A DNA stretch of 59,759 nucleotides from contig NZ_KQ947396.1 in the NCBI RefSeq assembly GCF_001484965.1, positions 37,266 to 97,024 on the forward strand. The letters are read 5' to 3'. How positions within the stretch are numbered: position 1 is the first letter of the stretch; every line of letters starts with the position of its first letter. The stretch is from Shouchella shacheensis. GTDB taxonomy: Bacteria; Bacillota; Bacilli; Bacillales; Bacillaceae_D. The position numbers were made by a program, and so were the translations under genes. The notes below the pieces were generated by a model. The model did not search any database. It was not told where the DNA came from and worked only from the letters and a program-made list of their open reading frames with translations. Below are positions 17,517 to 26,752 of the stretch, piece by piece.

Positions 17517-17920
17517 TCGTGGCCCCCGCCTGCGCTGTATCGGTTTTGTCTATCACGCTGTATCACTTGCTTCCACGTATCACGAAACTCGGTGACATAC
17601 AGGATGGCCTCATCAAGCGCTTGTTCATCTTGCTTGACGTTTGCTTCAATCAGCTGATGCAAAATGTACTCATACATTCGTAGCATCTCTCCCGCGATGT
17701 GTGCGTCCTGCTTCAGCGTCACCATGAGTTCACGGATGATCGTCTCCGCTTTCCCAATATGGAGATGCCTTGCTTCAATATCCTTTGCTTCCAGCGCCCG
17801 TTTGGCCTGCTTAAGTTGCGTTAGACAGCCATTGTAGAGCATAAGCGTTAACTCACCTGGCGAGGCTGTTTGGATGGACTGCTGTTTATAAGCCGCTTGT
17901 TTAAATGCTCCCACTTCCAC
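17513..17920 (-). CDS. fliS: FliS, flagellin export chaperone
   Basis: A 135-residue helical protein with the conserved N-terminal YKQQSIQTASPGELTLMLYNGCL and the family-typical C-terminal helix. It binds flagellin and keeps it monomeric before export. It lies 11 bp after fliD and overlaps fliT. The flagellin gene it should serve is not in the window. Confidence 0.95.
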   Translation of the reverse strand: MEVGAFKQAAYKQQSIQTASPGELTLMLYNGCLTQLKQAKRALEAKDIEARHLHIGKAETIIRELMVTLKQDAHIAGEMLRMYEYILHQLIEANVKQDEQALDEAILYVTEFRDTWKQVIQRDRQNRYSAGGGHE

Positions 17921-17931
17921 GATTCCCCCTT

Positions 17932-19899
17932 CTAAAGGCCTGCATAGAGTAAGTTATACAACGATTCACTTTGCTGATTCGCCCTCTGCATCGCTTGTTC
18001 CATCGCTGTAAATTGACGCCAATAGCGGGCTTCCTTTTGTTCTAGTTGTCGTTCAAAGTTGGAAATGCGGTCGTCCACCGAGCTTGTCTCTCGCCCCAAG
18101 GTAAATTGATGATTTTGATGAAATCCTTCCGACCCTCCGGCACGCCGCGCAATCGCGCTCATTCCCTGCTGCAAGTCATCACGCATCCGGCGAGCAATTC
18201 CTTTTTCAGCGCTTGTCGACCCGTCCCCGCTAAACAGGGTGTAAACACCGTCTACATCTTCCTCAATCGCTGCTCGAAGCTGATCTTCATCGATCACAAG
18301 TTTTCCACCTTCATTGTAGTCACGTGAGGTCGTGATCCCTATTTGCGAAAGGTGAGTAAACGTTCCGTCCCCAAGCACATTCGTGTAGAGTCCCTGGCGC
18401 ATTCGTTCCAACTGCCCGCGCAGCATGGCATCATTCCGTAGCATTCCGCTTTGGGCCCTCTCATCCCAGCGCTTAGCTTCCGTTTCTGAGAGCGCGTCCC
18501 TTTCTTCATCTGTCAACGGATCGAAATCGCGGTAATAGGTTTCCCCAAGTCGTCCATGAACCAGTTCAAGCATTTCATTGTATTCATCCACGAACCCTTT
18601 GATCGTATCAAAAACCGAATCCGTATCCACAGACGCACTCAGCGTAACGGGCCCCCCCGATACATCCTTTAATGTAATCGACATGCCACTGATTGAAAAC
18701 GAATTGGACCGGCGCTCTGTTTCAATGCCGTTCAACTTAAATTGGGCATTCTGACCAGCTGTTACGTTATTGTTTAAGCCAAAGACTCCAGCAAACAGGT
18801 CCCCTGAAAACGATAACTGTGAGGAGGTGTCACCTTCCACACCTGGAAATGCACCCGTCTCCTTGCGGGTCACTACGAGCTTTTGGCTAAAATCATCAAA
18901 AAAGACGTTGACCCCAGCATCAGAATCTCTCATCGTCCGCATCACTGTTGCTAACGAATCGGTAGAGCGGAAGAAAAAGGAGCTCTCGTCTTCCTTCCCA
19001 TCGGCGTTCACGCTACGAACCGAAGACTTGGTGTATTCTGTTTGATCCGTATAACGGTAGGTCACGGGCCCTTCCAGCTCAACGCCTGTATGGATGGTCA
19101 GTTTGCCGTCGCTATAATCAAAACTATCCGTGGATACTTCTTCTCCGTTGGCGTAGAGTTTAATGTTTTCCAACCCTTGAGCCAGCTGAATTTCACGAAC
19201 GCCATCCTCATCCGGCTCTGGAATGTTGACGCTTCTTTGTGCGTATTCATTCAAGTACGTCACCTCAACGGAAGCGCCTTCCGCTACCGCACCCTGTTTG
19301 AATTGCACCTTTCCCTCTTCGGTGATGAGCACTTGATCATCGTTCAAATCCCCAGTAGCTGTCACTACCTCATAGGTTTTTCCATCCACTTTAACAACTG
19401 CCTGATCAATGGACGTAAGTGCTTCATGGTTCAAGTAAAAAGCTCCGTCATTATCCACCTGGTGGGTTTCTTTGTGCAGGCTGCCTTTCACCCAGTTCAT
19501 ATCACCGGAGAGTTCTTTTAATGAGGAAGATTCGTTTACGCCTCCACCTTTCTCAGCGGTCAGTGGATCCCCTTCAGCCGTCGCCGCTGTCGCTAACTGG
19601 TTTACCTTGTTTAGCGTAAAGGAGGTATTCCCCACATTGGAAGACGCTGTAGCTGAGGCAATGCTTGGGTTCGAGGAATTCACACTCCGCTTTTGCATCT
19701 GTGAGCTTCGCATCACCGTGTCAAAGATGTTGGAGTGAAAAGCTCTCATTTTAATATTAATTTCCCGGTAAGCATCCATCTTCCAACCAATTTCCGTTCG
19801 CTGCTTCTCTAGTTTGTTCACAGGCATTCGTTCTGCCCGCATCAGGTCTTTCATCATTTGATCAATGTCAAGACCCGAAGACATCCCCGATAGCCGCAT
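17932..19899 (-). CDS. fliD: FliD, flagellar filament cap (HAP2)
   Basis: A 655-residue filament-cap protein: N-terminal domain MRLSGMSSGLDIDQMMKDLMRAERMP, a variable surface region (about 130-380) longer than in the ~500-residue B. subtilis protein, and a C-terminal coiled-coil (RYWRQFTAMEQAMQRANQQSE). It caps the growing filament and promotes flagellin folding. The start at 19899 is chosen because AAAGGATG lies 7 nt upstream and homologues begin M.ri.GlaSGmDId; 16 extra upstream codons are rejected. Confidence 0.95.
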   Translation of the reverse strand: MRLSGMSSGLDIDQMMKDLMRAERMPVNKLEKQRTEIGWKMDAYREINIKMRAFHSNIFDTVMRSSQMQKRSVNSSNPSIASATASSNVGNTSFTLNKVNQLATAATAEGDPLTAEKGGGVNESSSLKELSGDMNWVKGSLHKETHQVDNDGAFYLNHEALTSIDQAVVKVDGKTYEVVTATGDLNDDQVLITEEGKVQFKQGAVAEGASVEVTYLNEYAQRSVNIPEPDEDGVREIQLAQGLENIKLYANGEEVSTDSFDYSDGKLTIHTGVELEGPVTYRYTDQTEYTKSSVRSVNADGKEDESSFFFRSTDSLATVMRTMRDSDAGVNVFFDDFSQKLVVTRKETGAFPGVEGDTSSQLSFSGDLFAGVFGLNNNVTAGQNAQFKLNGIETERRSNSFSISGMSITLKDVSGGPVTLSASVDTDSVFDTIKGFVDEYNEMLELVHGRLGETYYRDFDPLTDEERDALSETEAKRWDERAQSGMLRNDAMLRGQLERMRQGLYTNVLGDGTFTHLSQIGITTSRDYNEGGKLVIDEDQLRAAIEEDVDGVYTLFSGDGSTSAEKGIARRMRDDLQQGMSAIARRAGGSEGFHQNHQFTLGRETSSVDDRISNFERQLEQKEARYWRQFTAMEQAMQRANQQSESLYNLLYAGL

Positions 19900-19990
19900 C
19901 GATATCATCCTTTCACTCGAATTAGAGGAGCTTGTCCTCATAAGCATCGACCATGCCCGCGTTTTGGTTTACCCTTTACATATCCTACGC

Positions 19991-20863
19991 TTAACGCAAG
20001 AAATCAAGCAGTGACGGTTGAATGATCCTTGCACTCGAGGCCAGTGCCGCGGAATGAACCGTTTCAGCCACCAGTAAATTCATCACGGTTTCTTCAAAGT
20101 CAATATCTTCATTTTCGGACTTGCGGCCTTTGAGCAAGAACTCCTGTTGGGCTAGGCGATTTTCGACCATATCCACCCGACTCATCCGCGCTCCAACCTC
20201 GGCATGCACATCAATCGCCGAATTTAAATAGCCCTCGACCTCTCCAAGAAACGAGGAAAGCTCATCAGAAGTGACCTCAGGATTCCCGAGAGCATCGATA
20301 AACCTCTGCATATCGTCAAACAATTCTTGGGAGAATAGATTCCCGGCCTGCGCGTTCACTTGGATAAAAACCCCTTTTTGCAACTCAAGCTCCACCGTTT
20401 GGCTATTGATGGACACGTCTCCATCGGTGACAGGCTTGTTCGTCGTGTCCGCCCCGTTGAAAATGTATTTGCCGTTCACGTTCGTATTCGCGAGCGTGAG
20501 TAAATGTTCGCGCAGTTCGTGCACTTCTCTGGCGACGCTGTTCCGTTCTTCCTCGCTGTACGTATCGTTAGCCGCCTGAACTGCTAGCTCACGGACTCGG
20601 CTTAGTACGTCCGTTGTTTCGGTGAGCGCCGCGTCCGACTGATCAAGCCAACTGTGCGCTTCCCCCATATTCCGTTTGAACTGGTTTATTTGGGCTAAGC
20701 TTTCACGATGCTGTAACGACTTCGTGGCAATGACCGGATCTTGCGAGAAACGACTAATCTTCTTCTGCGTCGAGAGCTGTTCATTCAGCTCTCCAAGCCG
20801 TGCATAGCTCTGAGTCGTCTGACGAAGCGCATTAAACGTCATCATTCCTTGTGTTACGCGCAT
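19991..20863 (-). CDS. flgL: FlgL, hook-filament junction protein (HAP3)
   Basis: A 290-residue flagellin-like protein: MRVTQGMMTFNALRQTTQSYARLGELNEQLSTQKKI at the N-terminus and a flagellin C-terminal helix (MNLLVAETVHSAALASSARII). It joins hook to filament with FlgK. It lies 18 bp after flgK. Immediately downstream is fliD rather than yviE-fliW-csrA-hag as in B. subtilis. Confidence 0.95.
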   Translation of the reverse strand: MRVTQGMMTFNALRQTTQSYARLGELNEQLSTQKKISRFSQDPVIATKSLQHRESLAQINQFKRNMGEAHSWLDQSDAALTETTDVLSRVRELAVQAANDTYSEEERNSVAREVHELREHLLTLANTNVNGKYIFNGADTTNKPVTDGDVSINSQTVELELQKGVFIQVNAQAGNLFSQELFDDMQRFIDALGNPEVTSDELSSFLGEVEGYLNSAIDVHAEVGARMSRVDMVENRLAQQEFLLKGRKSENEDIDFEETVMNLLVAETVHSAALASSARIIQPSLLDFLR

Positions 20864-20881
20864 GATTGCTGGCTCCCTCCC

Positions 20882-22330
20882 TTACCTTCCTACGACACCC
20901 ATGCCGTTAATGATTCGATCAAGCATTTCATCCATCGCCGTCAACGCTCGGGCAGCGGCGTTATACGAATGTTGATACTGAACGAGCATCGTCAACTCTT
21001 CATCAAGCGAAACCGAGCTCACAGACATTCGGTTCGTCTCAATATTGGCGATTCGCATTGTCGAGGCTTCGAGGTTCTGCCTGGAAGAAGCCGTCCTCAC
21101 CCCAAGCTCCTCCATGTAATCTCGGTAAGCTCCGCCGATAGTTGCGTGATCCCTTAATTCAGCCATGCGCTGGGCATTCGTGACATCGCCAGCGATTTCC
21201 CCACTCGAAGCGCCTATTTGAGCCAAGTCAGACTCGATTCTCTCGTGTACGTTTATCGAGGTAGCGGCAACGTCCCCATCAATTACAAAGAAATCACCGG
21301 CTTGAACACCATCCTTTGTGAACCCCAGCCGGTGGATTTCGTTGACCTCTTGAACAAAGGCCCCCGCAATCTCATCCACTTTTTGCAAGGCTTCCTCAAA
21401 AACCTTGTGCGACTCCGCCAGTCCGGCCAACTCGCCCCTTCCTAGATCAACGGGCTCGCCACCTTCAAAGCTCCAACTAAACCCTCCATTTGCGTCATCC
21501 TTAGACAGTGATAGCTGCCTTGGCTCCTCGCCACTCGCATAGACCAACGTCAGATCTTGCTCTGACTGGTTGGACTGCTTTAATGCAATCTCGTAAACAC
21601 CCTCCGCATTCCCTTTGGCTTGCCCGGACAGCGTTTGGCGTTCGACAGTAATGTCCATCATGCCAGACAGCTGATCCACCAGTTGGTCTTGGGCATCGTA
21701 TAGATCATTCGGCAAATGGCCACTTGCCTCTGCTTGCGCAATTCGCTGATTGTTTTGAGCGATCTGTTCGAGCAGGGTATTGACCTGTTTCATCTGTGTG
21801 GCTGCCTCTCGCTCCAGCCCTTCCTTTTCTTCTGTGATCGATGTATGTAGATGCGCAAATGTATCGCTCACACTTTTTGCCTGTTCCCTCAGGACCGCTC
21901 GGTTTTCTTGACCCGCACCGAGCTCCGCCCAGCTGTTCCAAAAAGCGGAAAGCTGACTTGACAAGGTGCCTGTTGGCATTCCCCCGTCATTGCTAGGCGC
22001 CTCATTAAAGATGTCCTCCAACCTCTCAAGCGCCTGTGTCTGCATGTAATAAAAACCCTCATTTTTTGATTCTGTCCGGAACTGCTTATCCAAGAATTGA
22101 TCGCGGACACGTTGGACACTTCCGAGTTCCACACCCGTTCCAAGGCGACCGTTGATGGTTGTCTGTTGTGTTCCCGCACTTGGAAATCCGCCGGTTGCCT
22201 GGAGGTTCACGCGCTGTCTTGAATACCCGGGAGTTCCCGCATTGGCGATGTTATGACCGACCGTCTGCAAAGCGGCACGGTTCGTCCCAACAGCTCGACG
22301 CATCGTTTCCAAGCCAAAAAAAGTCGACAT
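20882..22330 (-). CDS. flgK: FlgK, hook-associated protein 1
   Basis: A 482-residue HAP1: N-terminal STFFGLETMRRAVGTNRAALQTVGHNIANAGTPGYSRQRV (flagellar rod/hook motif) and C-terminal DEELTMLVQYQHSYNAAARALTAMDEMLDRIINGMG. It is the first junction protein between hook and filament. It belongs to the flgM-flgN-flgK-flgL set; flgN upstream encodes its chaperone. Confidence 0.96.
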   Translation of the reverse strand: MSTFFGLETMRRAVGTNRAALQTVGHNIANAGTPGYSRQRVNLQATGGFPSAGTQQTTINGRLGTGVELGSVQRVRDQFLDKQFRTESKNEGFYYMQTQALERLEDIFNEAPSNDGGMPTGTLSSQLSAFWNSWAELGAGQENRAVLREQAKSVSDTFAHLHTSITEEKEGLEREAATQMKQVNTLLEQIAQNNQRIAQAEASGHLPNDLYDAQDQLVDQLSGMMDITVERQTLSGQAKGNAEGVYEIALKQSNQSEQDLTLVYASGEEPRQLSLSKDDANGGFSWSFEGGEPVDLGRGELAGLAESHKVFEEALQKVDEIAGAFVQEVNEIHRLGFTKDGVQAGDFFVIDGDVAATSINVHERIESDLAQIGASSGEIAGDVTNAQRMAELRDHATIGGAYRDYMEELGVRTASSRQNLEASTMRIANIETNRMSVSSVSLDEELTMLVQYQHSYNAAARALTAMDEMLDRIINGMGVVGR

Positions 22331-22347
22331 CTTTCCTTCCCCCTTTC

Positions 22348-22815
22348 TTACGCTTTGGAATCAAAAATGGAGCGACCTTGACTTGTTCCTTTATCTAAGT
22401 GCGACGCCTTCTTGGTGTAGCGTGTGTCTTCCTCGCTCGGCCTAAGAACTTGCAGCGACGCCTGAACGTACGACAAGGAATCTTGTATTAACTGCTGATT
22501 GACCCCATTCACCTGCTTCACCTTCTCTATGGTGGCCCGTAGCTTTTCGTGAGCTTCTTGCAGCTCTGTGTTGTCCGGATCATCGCTTGTGGCTAGCCAT
22601 TCCGAGAAGGTACGATTCGCTCCCATAGTGATCGACTCGAGTCGCGCTTTCAGCTGCTTTTCAAAAAAACGCACCTTCGCCACAAGGGAGGTCTCCTGAC
22701 GCGTCGTCGTATCCAGTGCAGCCATATCTTGCTGCAAAAGGCTGTTTTGCTTTTCGTAAGCAGAAGAAAGCAGCTCCTCATGTATCTGCGTCAGCTGATC
22801 AAGCGTTTCCTTCAT
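22348..22815 (-). CDS. flgN: FlgN, export chaperone for FlgK/FlgL
   Basis: A 155-residue helical protein (YvyG in B. subtilis) of the FlgN family (MKETLDQLTQIHEELLSSAYEKQNSLL). The start at 22815 is chosen: GGGAGG lies upstream, whereas the longer frame would run deep into flgM. It begins 4 bp after the flgM stop. Confidence 0.9.
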   Translation of the reverse strand: MKETLDQLTQIHEELLSSAYEKQNSLLQQDMAALDTTTRQETSLVAKVRFFEKQLKARLESITMGANRTFSEWLATSDDPDNTELQEAHEKLRATIEKVKQVNGVNQQLIQDSLSYVQASLQVLRPSEEDTRYTKKASHLDKGTSQGRSIFDSKA

Positions 22816-22819
22816 CTCG

Positions 22820-23095
22820 TTATTTCCCTCCCTTTTTCCAGTAATCATAAAGCGCGCCGGCCGTTCTTTGAGAATGGATTTCATACTCTCCGCTTTCAAT
22901 TTGCTGCTTCAACGCTTCGATTCGACTTGAACGCGCGTTTCCTTCCTGATGATTCACATGCATGGCTCTTGCGTCCGCCGATATTTCCAAATGATCTTGT
23001 TTTGCAACGGCCTTCACTTCTGTTGTACGCTGCTGCTGTTCCATTTGTTTTTTATAAGAAAGTGCTTGGAATGATCCGGTTTCATTAATTTTCAT
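22820..23095 (-). CDS. flgM: FlgM, anti-sigma-D factor
   Basis: A 91-residue protein: MKINETG start and C-terminal sigma-binding region RIEALKQQIESGEYEIHSQRTAGALYDYW. FlgM holds sigma-D inactive until the hook is complete. Order yvyF-flgM-flgN-flgK-flgL as in B. subtilis. Confidence 0.95.
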   Translation of the reverse strand: MKINETGSFQALSYKKQMEQQQRTTEVKAVAKQDHLEISADARAMHVNHQEGNARSSRIEALKQQIESGEYEIHSQRTAGALYDYWKKGGK

Positions 23096-23119
23096 TATCC
23101 GTCACCTGCCTCACCTTAG

Positions 23120-23147
23120 TTATCGACGGCTCGCCGCCGTTTATTGA
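23120..23147 (-). promoter_or_regulatory. Candidate sigma-D promoter of flgM
   Basis: On the minus strand GTCGATAA (consensus GCCGATAT, six of eight) lies 24 bp before flgM, with TCAA 16 bp further upstream (consensus TAAA, usual spacing about 15). B. subtilis flgM is known to have a sigma-D promoter. Confidence 0.4.
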
Positions 23148-23587
23148 TGGTCATTTTGACCCAAAATTCTTTTAAGCCTATAGTCAGGAGGACGTTCTAC
23201 GTTTGGTTCATCGAACGGGTGCTGCTTGCGTTGAACTTGCTGCTCTCGGTCGGCTTTTGCCAACCCTTTTTTCAGCTGACTGATGCACGCTGAACAAATC
23301 CGTCCTCCCTGCGTTGTTTCTCCGCATCTTTCACAAGGGACTTTAAGATGAGGAAAATGCTGAAGCAGCAGCCTGCCTTTGCGGATAAACTGCTGAATGA
23401 TTTTCACAGGGACCTCGGTTTCTTGATGGATCTCCTCAAGCGACGCTGCGCGGTTTTCCTTTTTGCTAAGGAATCGGTCAATCGCCTTGAACCACGCTTC
23501 TTCCTCCTTGTAACAATCCTGACAAATCGTTTGAATCGTTTTCACATAGACCTTTCCGCATCGACCACAGTTTGCTAACTCTCCCAT
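23141..23587 (-). CDS. yvyF: YvyF-like flagellar operon protein
   Basis: A 148-residue protein (flagellar operon protein family TIGR03826). It has two zinc-ribbon-like Cys clusters, CGRCGKVYVKTIQTICQDCY at the N-terminus and CERCGETTQGGRICSAC near residue 95, flanking a helix-turn-helix-like segment (SLEEIHQETEVPVKIIQQFIRKGRL). Precise function is not settled. It lies between comFC and flgM, as in B. subtilis. Confidence 0.88.
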   Translation of the reverse strand: MGELANCGRCGKVYVKTIQTICQDCYKEEEAWFKAIDRFLSKKENRAASLEEIHQETEVPVKIIQQFIRKGRLLLQHFPHLKVPCERCGETTQGGRICSACISQLKKGLAKADREQQVQRKQHPFDEPNVERPPDYRLKRILGQNDHQ

Positions 23588-23636
23588 GCTATCACCTTTT
23601 AGTTGTTATCATTTTAACAAAACGACACCGCTTCCT

Positions 23637-24350
23637 CTACGACCGGGCGATCGTTAAGGATGAAACCGAACGCGCACCGCTGTTTTTTAAAACGGTGGCC
23701 GCTTGTCTGACGGTAGTCCCTGTTGTATATATATCGTCGACAAGCAGGACATCCTGAAGCGTTAATTGGCTGATTTCCGCTGGCGCGCAATAAAACGGAG
23801 GATGATTCACATGTGAAATTCGCTCCTTCCTCCCTTTTTTGCTCTGCTTCTCCCGCTCTTCTCTATATAAAAGTTTCGGGTCCACCGCCCATCCTTCCAG
23901 CAAGAGTTCAGCCTGATTAAAGCCTCTTTCAGCAAGGCGGCTGGGGCTAAGAGGAATGGGAACAACGAGACAGGCGTCAAACCATCGGTGATAAACGGTT
24001 TCCAATTCCTTTGAGAAGAAGACGCTCATCTTTGCATCGCCGCTAAACTTATAGCTGGTGATCATTTCTTTCACAAGCGATTGATACGCAAAGAGAGAGT
24101 AATTCGCTTTTAAGACGTCTTCTCCTAACCGCTTCTCCCAGCGAATACAGTCATAACAAACCCCTTCTCTCGCTCGTACAACCTGATCCCCTTCAAGGCT
24201 TCTATGACAACGAAGGCAGCCTCTTTCTCCCAAGCGAACGAGCTTCTCTGAACAGTTGAGGCAAAGTCCCTTGTGCTCTGAGAGGCCAAACAGACTCTTC
24301 CAGCTATACGGCTGCCAGAAACTTTCTCCGCAGACCAGACAAAGATTCAT
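23637..24350 (-). CDS. comFC: ComFC, competence-associated phosphoribosyltransferase-like protein
   Basis: A 237-residue protein: N-terminal four-Cys zinc finger (CLVC..CLNC..CLRC..CYDC) and a PRTase domain with PRPP loop DVLLVDDIYTTGTT. Needed for full DNA uptake in B. subtilis and interacts with ComFA. It overlaps the comFA end by 4 nt, with a strong GAAGGAGGG site. The comFB gene found between comFA and comFC in B. subtilis is absent. Confidence 0.93.
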   Translation of the reverse strand: MNLCLVCGESFWQPYSWKSLFGLSEHKGLCLNCSEKLVRLGERGCLRCHRSLEGDQVVRAREGVCYDCIRWEKRLGEDVLKANYSLFAYQSLVKEMITSYKFSGDAKMSVFFSKELETVYHRWFDACLVVPIPLSPSRLAERGFNQAELLLEGWAVDPKLLYREEREKQSKKGRKERISHVNHPPFYCAPAEISQLTLQDVLLVDDIYTTGTTVRQAATVLKNSGARSVSSLTIARS

Positions 24351-25732
24351 TCACGATTCCCTCCTTCTTCATTCATCGCTCGTATGTGGCGGAGGGCGTC
24401 CTTCATCGCCTGTGTCCTTCCGAAATGGAAGAAGACGATCTCTCCTGTTGGACAACTTGAGCTGCGCCCAACGCGACCACTGATTTGCACGAGAGCGGCT
24501 TCGGTAAACATATCGTCTTCGGCACCGAGGACGGCTACTTGCAAGTTGGCAATCGTGACCCCTCGTTCCAGAATCGTTGTGGTGAGAATAAGCGAACATT
24601 CCTGCTTGCGAAACGCCGCAATGGCGGGATGACGATCGGTAGCTTCAGCGTGAACCGCCTTGTGTGAGATGCCTACATCTTTCAACCCGGTTGAGAGCGA
24701 TTCCAATACGTGCACCGAGGGTACAAAGACCATCCGCGGAAAGGACTCGTTTTCATAAATCCAGTGCAGCAATTTCTTGGGAAGTGCCCCTCTCGCAAGT
24801 GATCGGCGCCAATTGCCACACCAGCGAAACGTTGGTTCAGGAAGTGGGTACCCGTGATAACGCACCGGAATTTTGATCGTTTGTACATCCTCCCCTAGCA
24901 ATGCTTTTGACGGGGTGGCACTTAGAAGAATGCGAGTAGAAGAAGGTTTTAAGGCTGCAGTTACGGCATGTTCGAGGCTTGGATCGTAGGAAAAAGGGAA
25001 GGCGTCCACTTCGTCGATGATCGCCAAATCAAACGTTTGAAAATACCTGAGAAGTTGGTGAGTCGTGGCGATGACAAACTGGGCATGAAGCGGTTGCTGC
25101 TTTTGCCCTGCATAAAGCACGGCTTGAACAATTTGCGGAAAGGCTTGTTTGAAGCGAGGGGCGAGTTCTTTGACAACATCCGTTCTTGGCGTTGCAAGCA
25201 CCACTCTCTCCCCTTTGGCAAAGGCTTGCTCTAGCGCAGGAAAGAGAATCTCCGTTTTCCCGGCCCCACAAACGGCCCAGCACAGGCATCTGCTTTTGGC
25301 TTCAACCGCCTTGACCAATGTTGCCGCTGCCTTCTGCTGATGCATCGACAGGGAGCCGTTCCAGCTGCAGGCATTTTTTAGTCCCTCGTAGACGAAAGGC
25401 GAACCGCTCCAAGAGTACAAGCTCATACAGCTCATCACTTTACCGAGCTTCAAGCAGTGACGGCAATATGCGCAGCGCTTACAACATTTCGCACACGAGT
25501 GGGAGGCAAACAGACGTTGGTCTCTGTTGTTGCAGCGCACACAGCGCCACTCTCCATGTTCACGTAGAAGAGCAGGTTCCTGCTTGATGAATTGAGCCTC
25601 TATGCCCGCCTCAAGAAGAGCGTCGGCAAAAGGAAGTTCGGAGCGGAGGAGTCTGCGACCCGCTAGACAAGAACGCAGGGAGGTAAGAGGGGGAGGGGGA
25701 GGGGGAGGGGAAGATGGAATCAATTCGTTCAT
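24347..25732 (-). CDS. comFA: ComFA, DEAD-box-type ATPase for transformation
   Basis: Cytoplasmic-face helicase-like ATPase that helps pull single-stranded DNA through ComEC. It has a four-Cys zinc motif (CVRC..CAKC..CAYCRHC), Walker A CGAGKTE, Walker B IIDEVD, SAT (LLSATP) and motif VI QISGRVGRS. The N-terminus carries seven consecutive prolines encoded by a GGGGGA repeat. ATG at 25732 directly abuts AGGAG (no spacing), so the TTG at 25723 (9-nt spacing) may be the true start. It forms a comFA-comFC operon. Confidence 0.93.
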   Translation of the reverse strand: MNELIPSSPPPPPPPLTSLRSCLAGRRLLRSELPFADALLEAGIEAQFIKQEPALLREHGEWRCVRCNNRDQRLFASHSCAKCCKRCAYCRHCLKLGKVMSCMSLYSWSGSPFVYEGLKNACSWNGSLSMHQQKAAATLVKAVEAKSRCLCWAVCGAGKTEILFPALEQAFAKGERVVLATPRTDVVKELAPRFKQAFPQIVQAVLYAGQKQQPLHAQFVIATTHQLLRYFQTFDLAIIDEVDAFPFSYDPSLEHAVTAALKPSSTRILLSATPSKALLGEDVQTIKIPVRYHGYPLPEPTFRWCGNWRRSLARGALPKKLLHWIYENESFPRMVFVPSVHVLESLSTGLKDVGISHKAVHAEATDRHPAIAAFRKQECSLILTTTILERGVTIANLQVAVLGAEDDMFTEAALVQISGRVGRSSSCPTGEIVFFHFGRTQAMKDALRHIRAMNEEGGNRE

Positions 25733-25771
25733 CTCCTATTCAGAAAGTTGAGAGGGGGAATGTCAGCTGGA

Positions 25772-26617
25772 TTAATACCAGCTGACACCGAGGCTTCCGG
25801 CCCCAAGATGAGTGCCAATCACAGGACCGAAATAACTGATACGAACATGTTGGTTGGGATGGCGCTCTAAAATTCTTTCTTTGAGCTCTTCAGCGCCTGA
25901 ACGTCGGTTTGCATGAATCACGACCACTTCATTGACGTCGCCTTTGTTCACGTCTTCATCCAAAAGGGTTAACATTCGATTGAGGGCCTTAGTTTCCGTA
26001 CGTACCTTTTCAAATGGAACGATTTCCCCGTTATCAAAGTGAAGAATCGGCTTAATTTTCAGCAGACTGCCAACAAGTGCCTGGGCTCCACTGAGACGGC
26101 CGCTACGTTTCAAATGGTTCAAGTTATCGACCATGAAGTACGCCCCCATTTGCGAGCGTATGCCCTCCAAATGGTGAACGATGGTCTCACCACCCTCTTG
26201 TTCATGCGCTAATTTCGCCGCCTCTCGTACAAAGAATCCTTGAGGGGCACAGCTAATCTTCGAATCAAACGCATAGACTTGGATGCCATCCACCATCTCT
26301 CCTGCAGAAACGACGGTTTGAAAGGTCCCGCTAATTTTTGCGGAGAGATGAATGGAAACAATCTCTTCATAGCCCTCGTTTCTGAGCGTTTCAAACAAAT
26401 CCACAAAGGAGCCAATCGCAGGCTGAGAGGTGGTCGGTAACTCAAGGGAGGTGTCTTCCATCTTTTTATAAAACGTCTCTGTGGTTAAATCCACCCCCTC
26501 TTGATAGCTGTCGTTGCCAAACACGACACTTAAAGGAATCGTGTGAATGGAGAGCTGCACGCACTCTTCTTTCGAGAGATACGCTGTACTGTCCGTTACA
26601 ATTGCCGTTTTTCTCAT
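25772..26617 (-). CDS. degV: DegV family fatty-acid-binding protein (FakB-like)
   Basis: A 281-residue DegV protein: TDSTAYLSKEEC at the N-terminus, TSQPAIGSF, the fatty-acid carboxylate region SKISGTFQTV, and the C-terminal RISYFGPVIGTHLGAGSLGVSW. The family binds fatty acids for the FakA kinase. It lies between comFA and degU, as yviA does in B. subtilis. There is no link to DegU function beyond location. Confidence 0.93.
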   Translation of the reverse strand: MRKTAIVTDSTAYLSKEECVQLSIHTIPLSVVFGNDSYQEGVDLTTETFYKKMEDTSLELPTTSQPAIGSFVDLFETLRNEGYEEIVSIHLSAKISGTFQTVVSAGEMVDGIQVYAFDSKISCAPQGFFVREAAKLAHEQEGGETIVHHLEGIRSQMGAYFMVDNLNHLKRSGRLSGAQALVGSLLKIKPILHFDNGEIVPFEKVRTETKALNRMLTLLDEDVNKGDVNEVVVIHANRRSGAEELKERILERHPNQHVRISYFGPVIGTHLGAGSLGVSWY

Positions 26618-26752
26618 ACTGCCACATCCGTTCCTCGCTTTTCCTCACACACGGCGTTTGCCGGCGCTTCTTTCCTAATGTATCGAAAATCGAGCGGGTG
26701 TTCAAGCAAATGTTGAGCGCTCTCGACATTTCCCGAGAAATAATCTCGAAAT

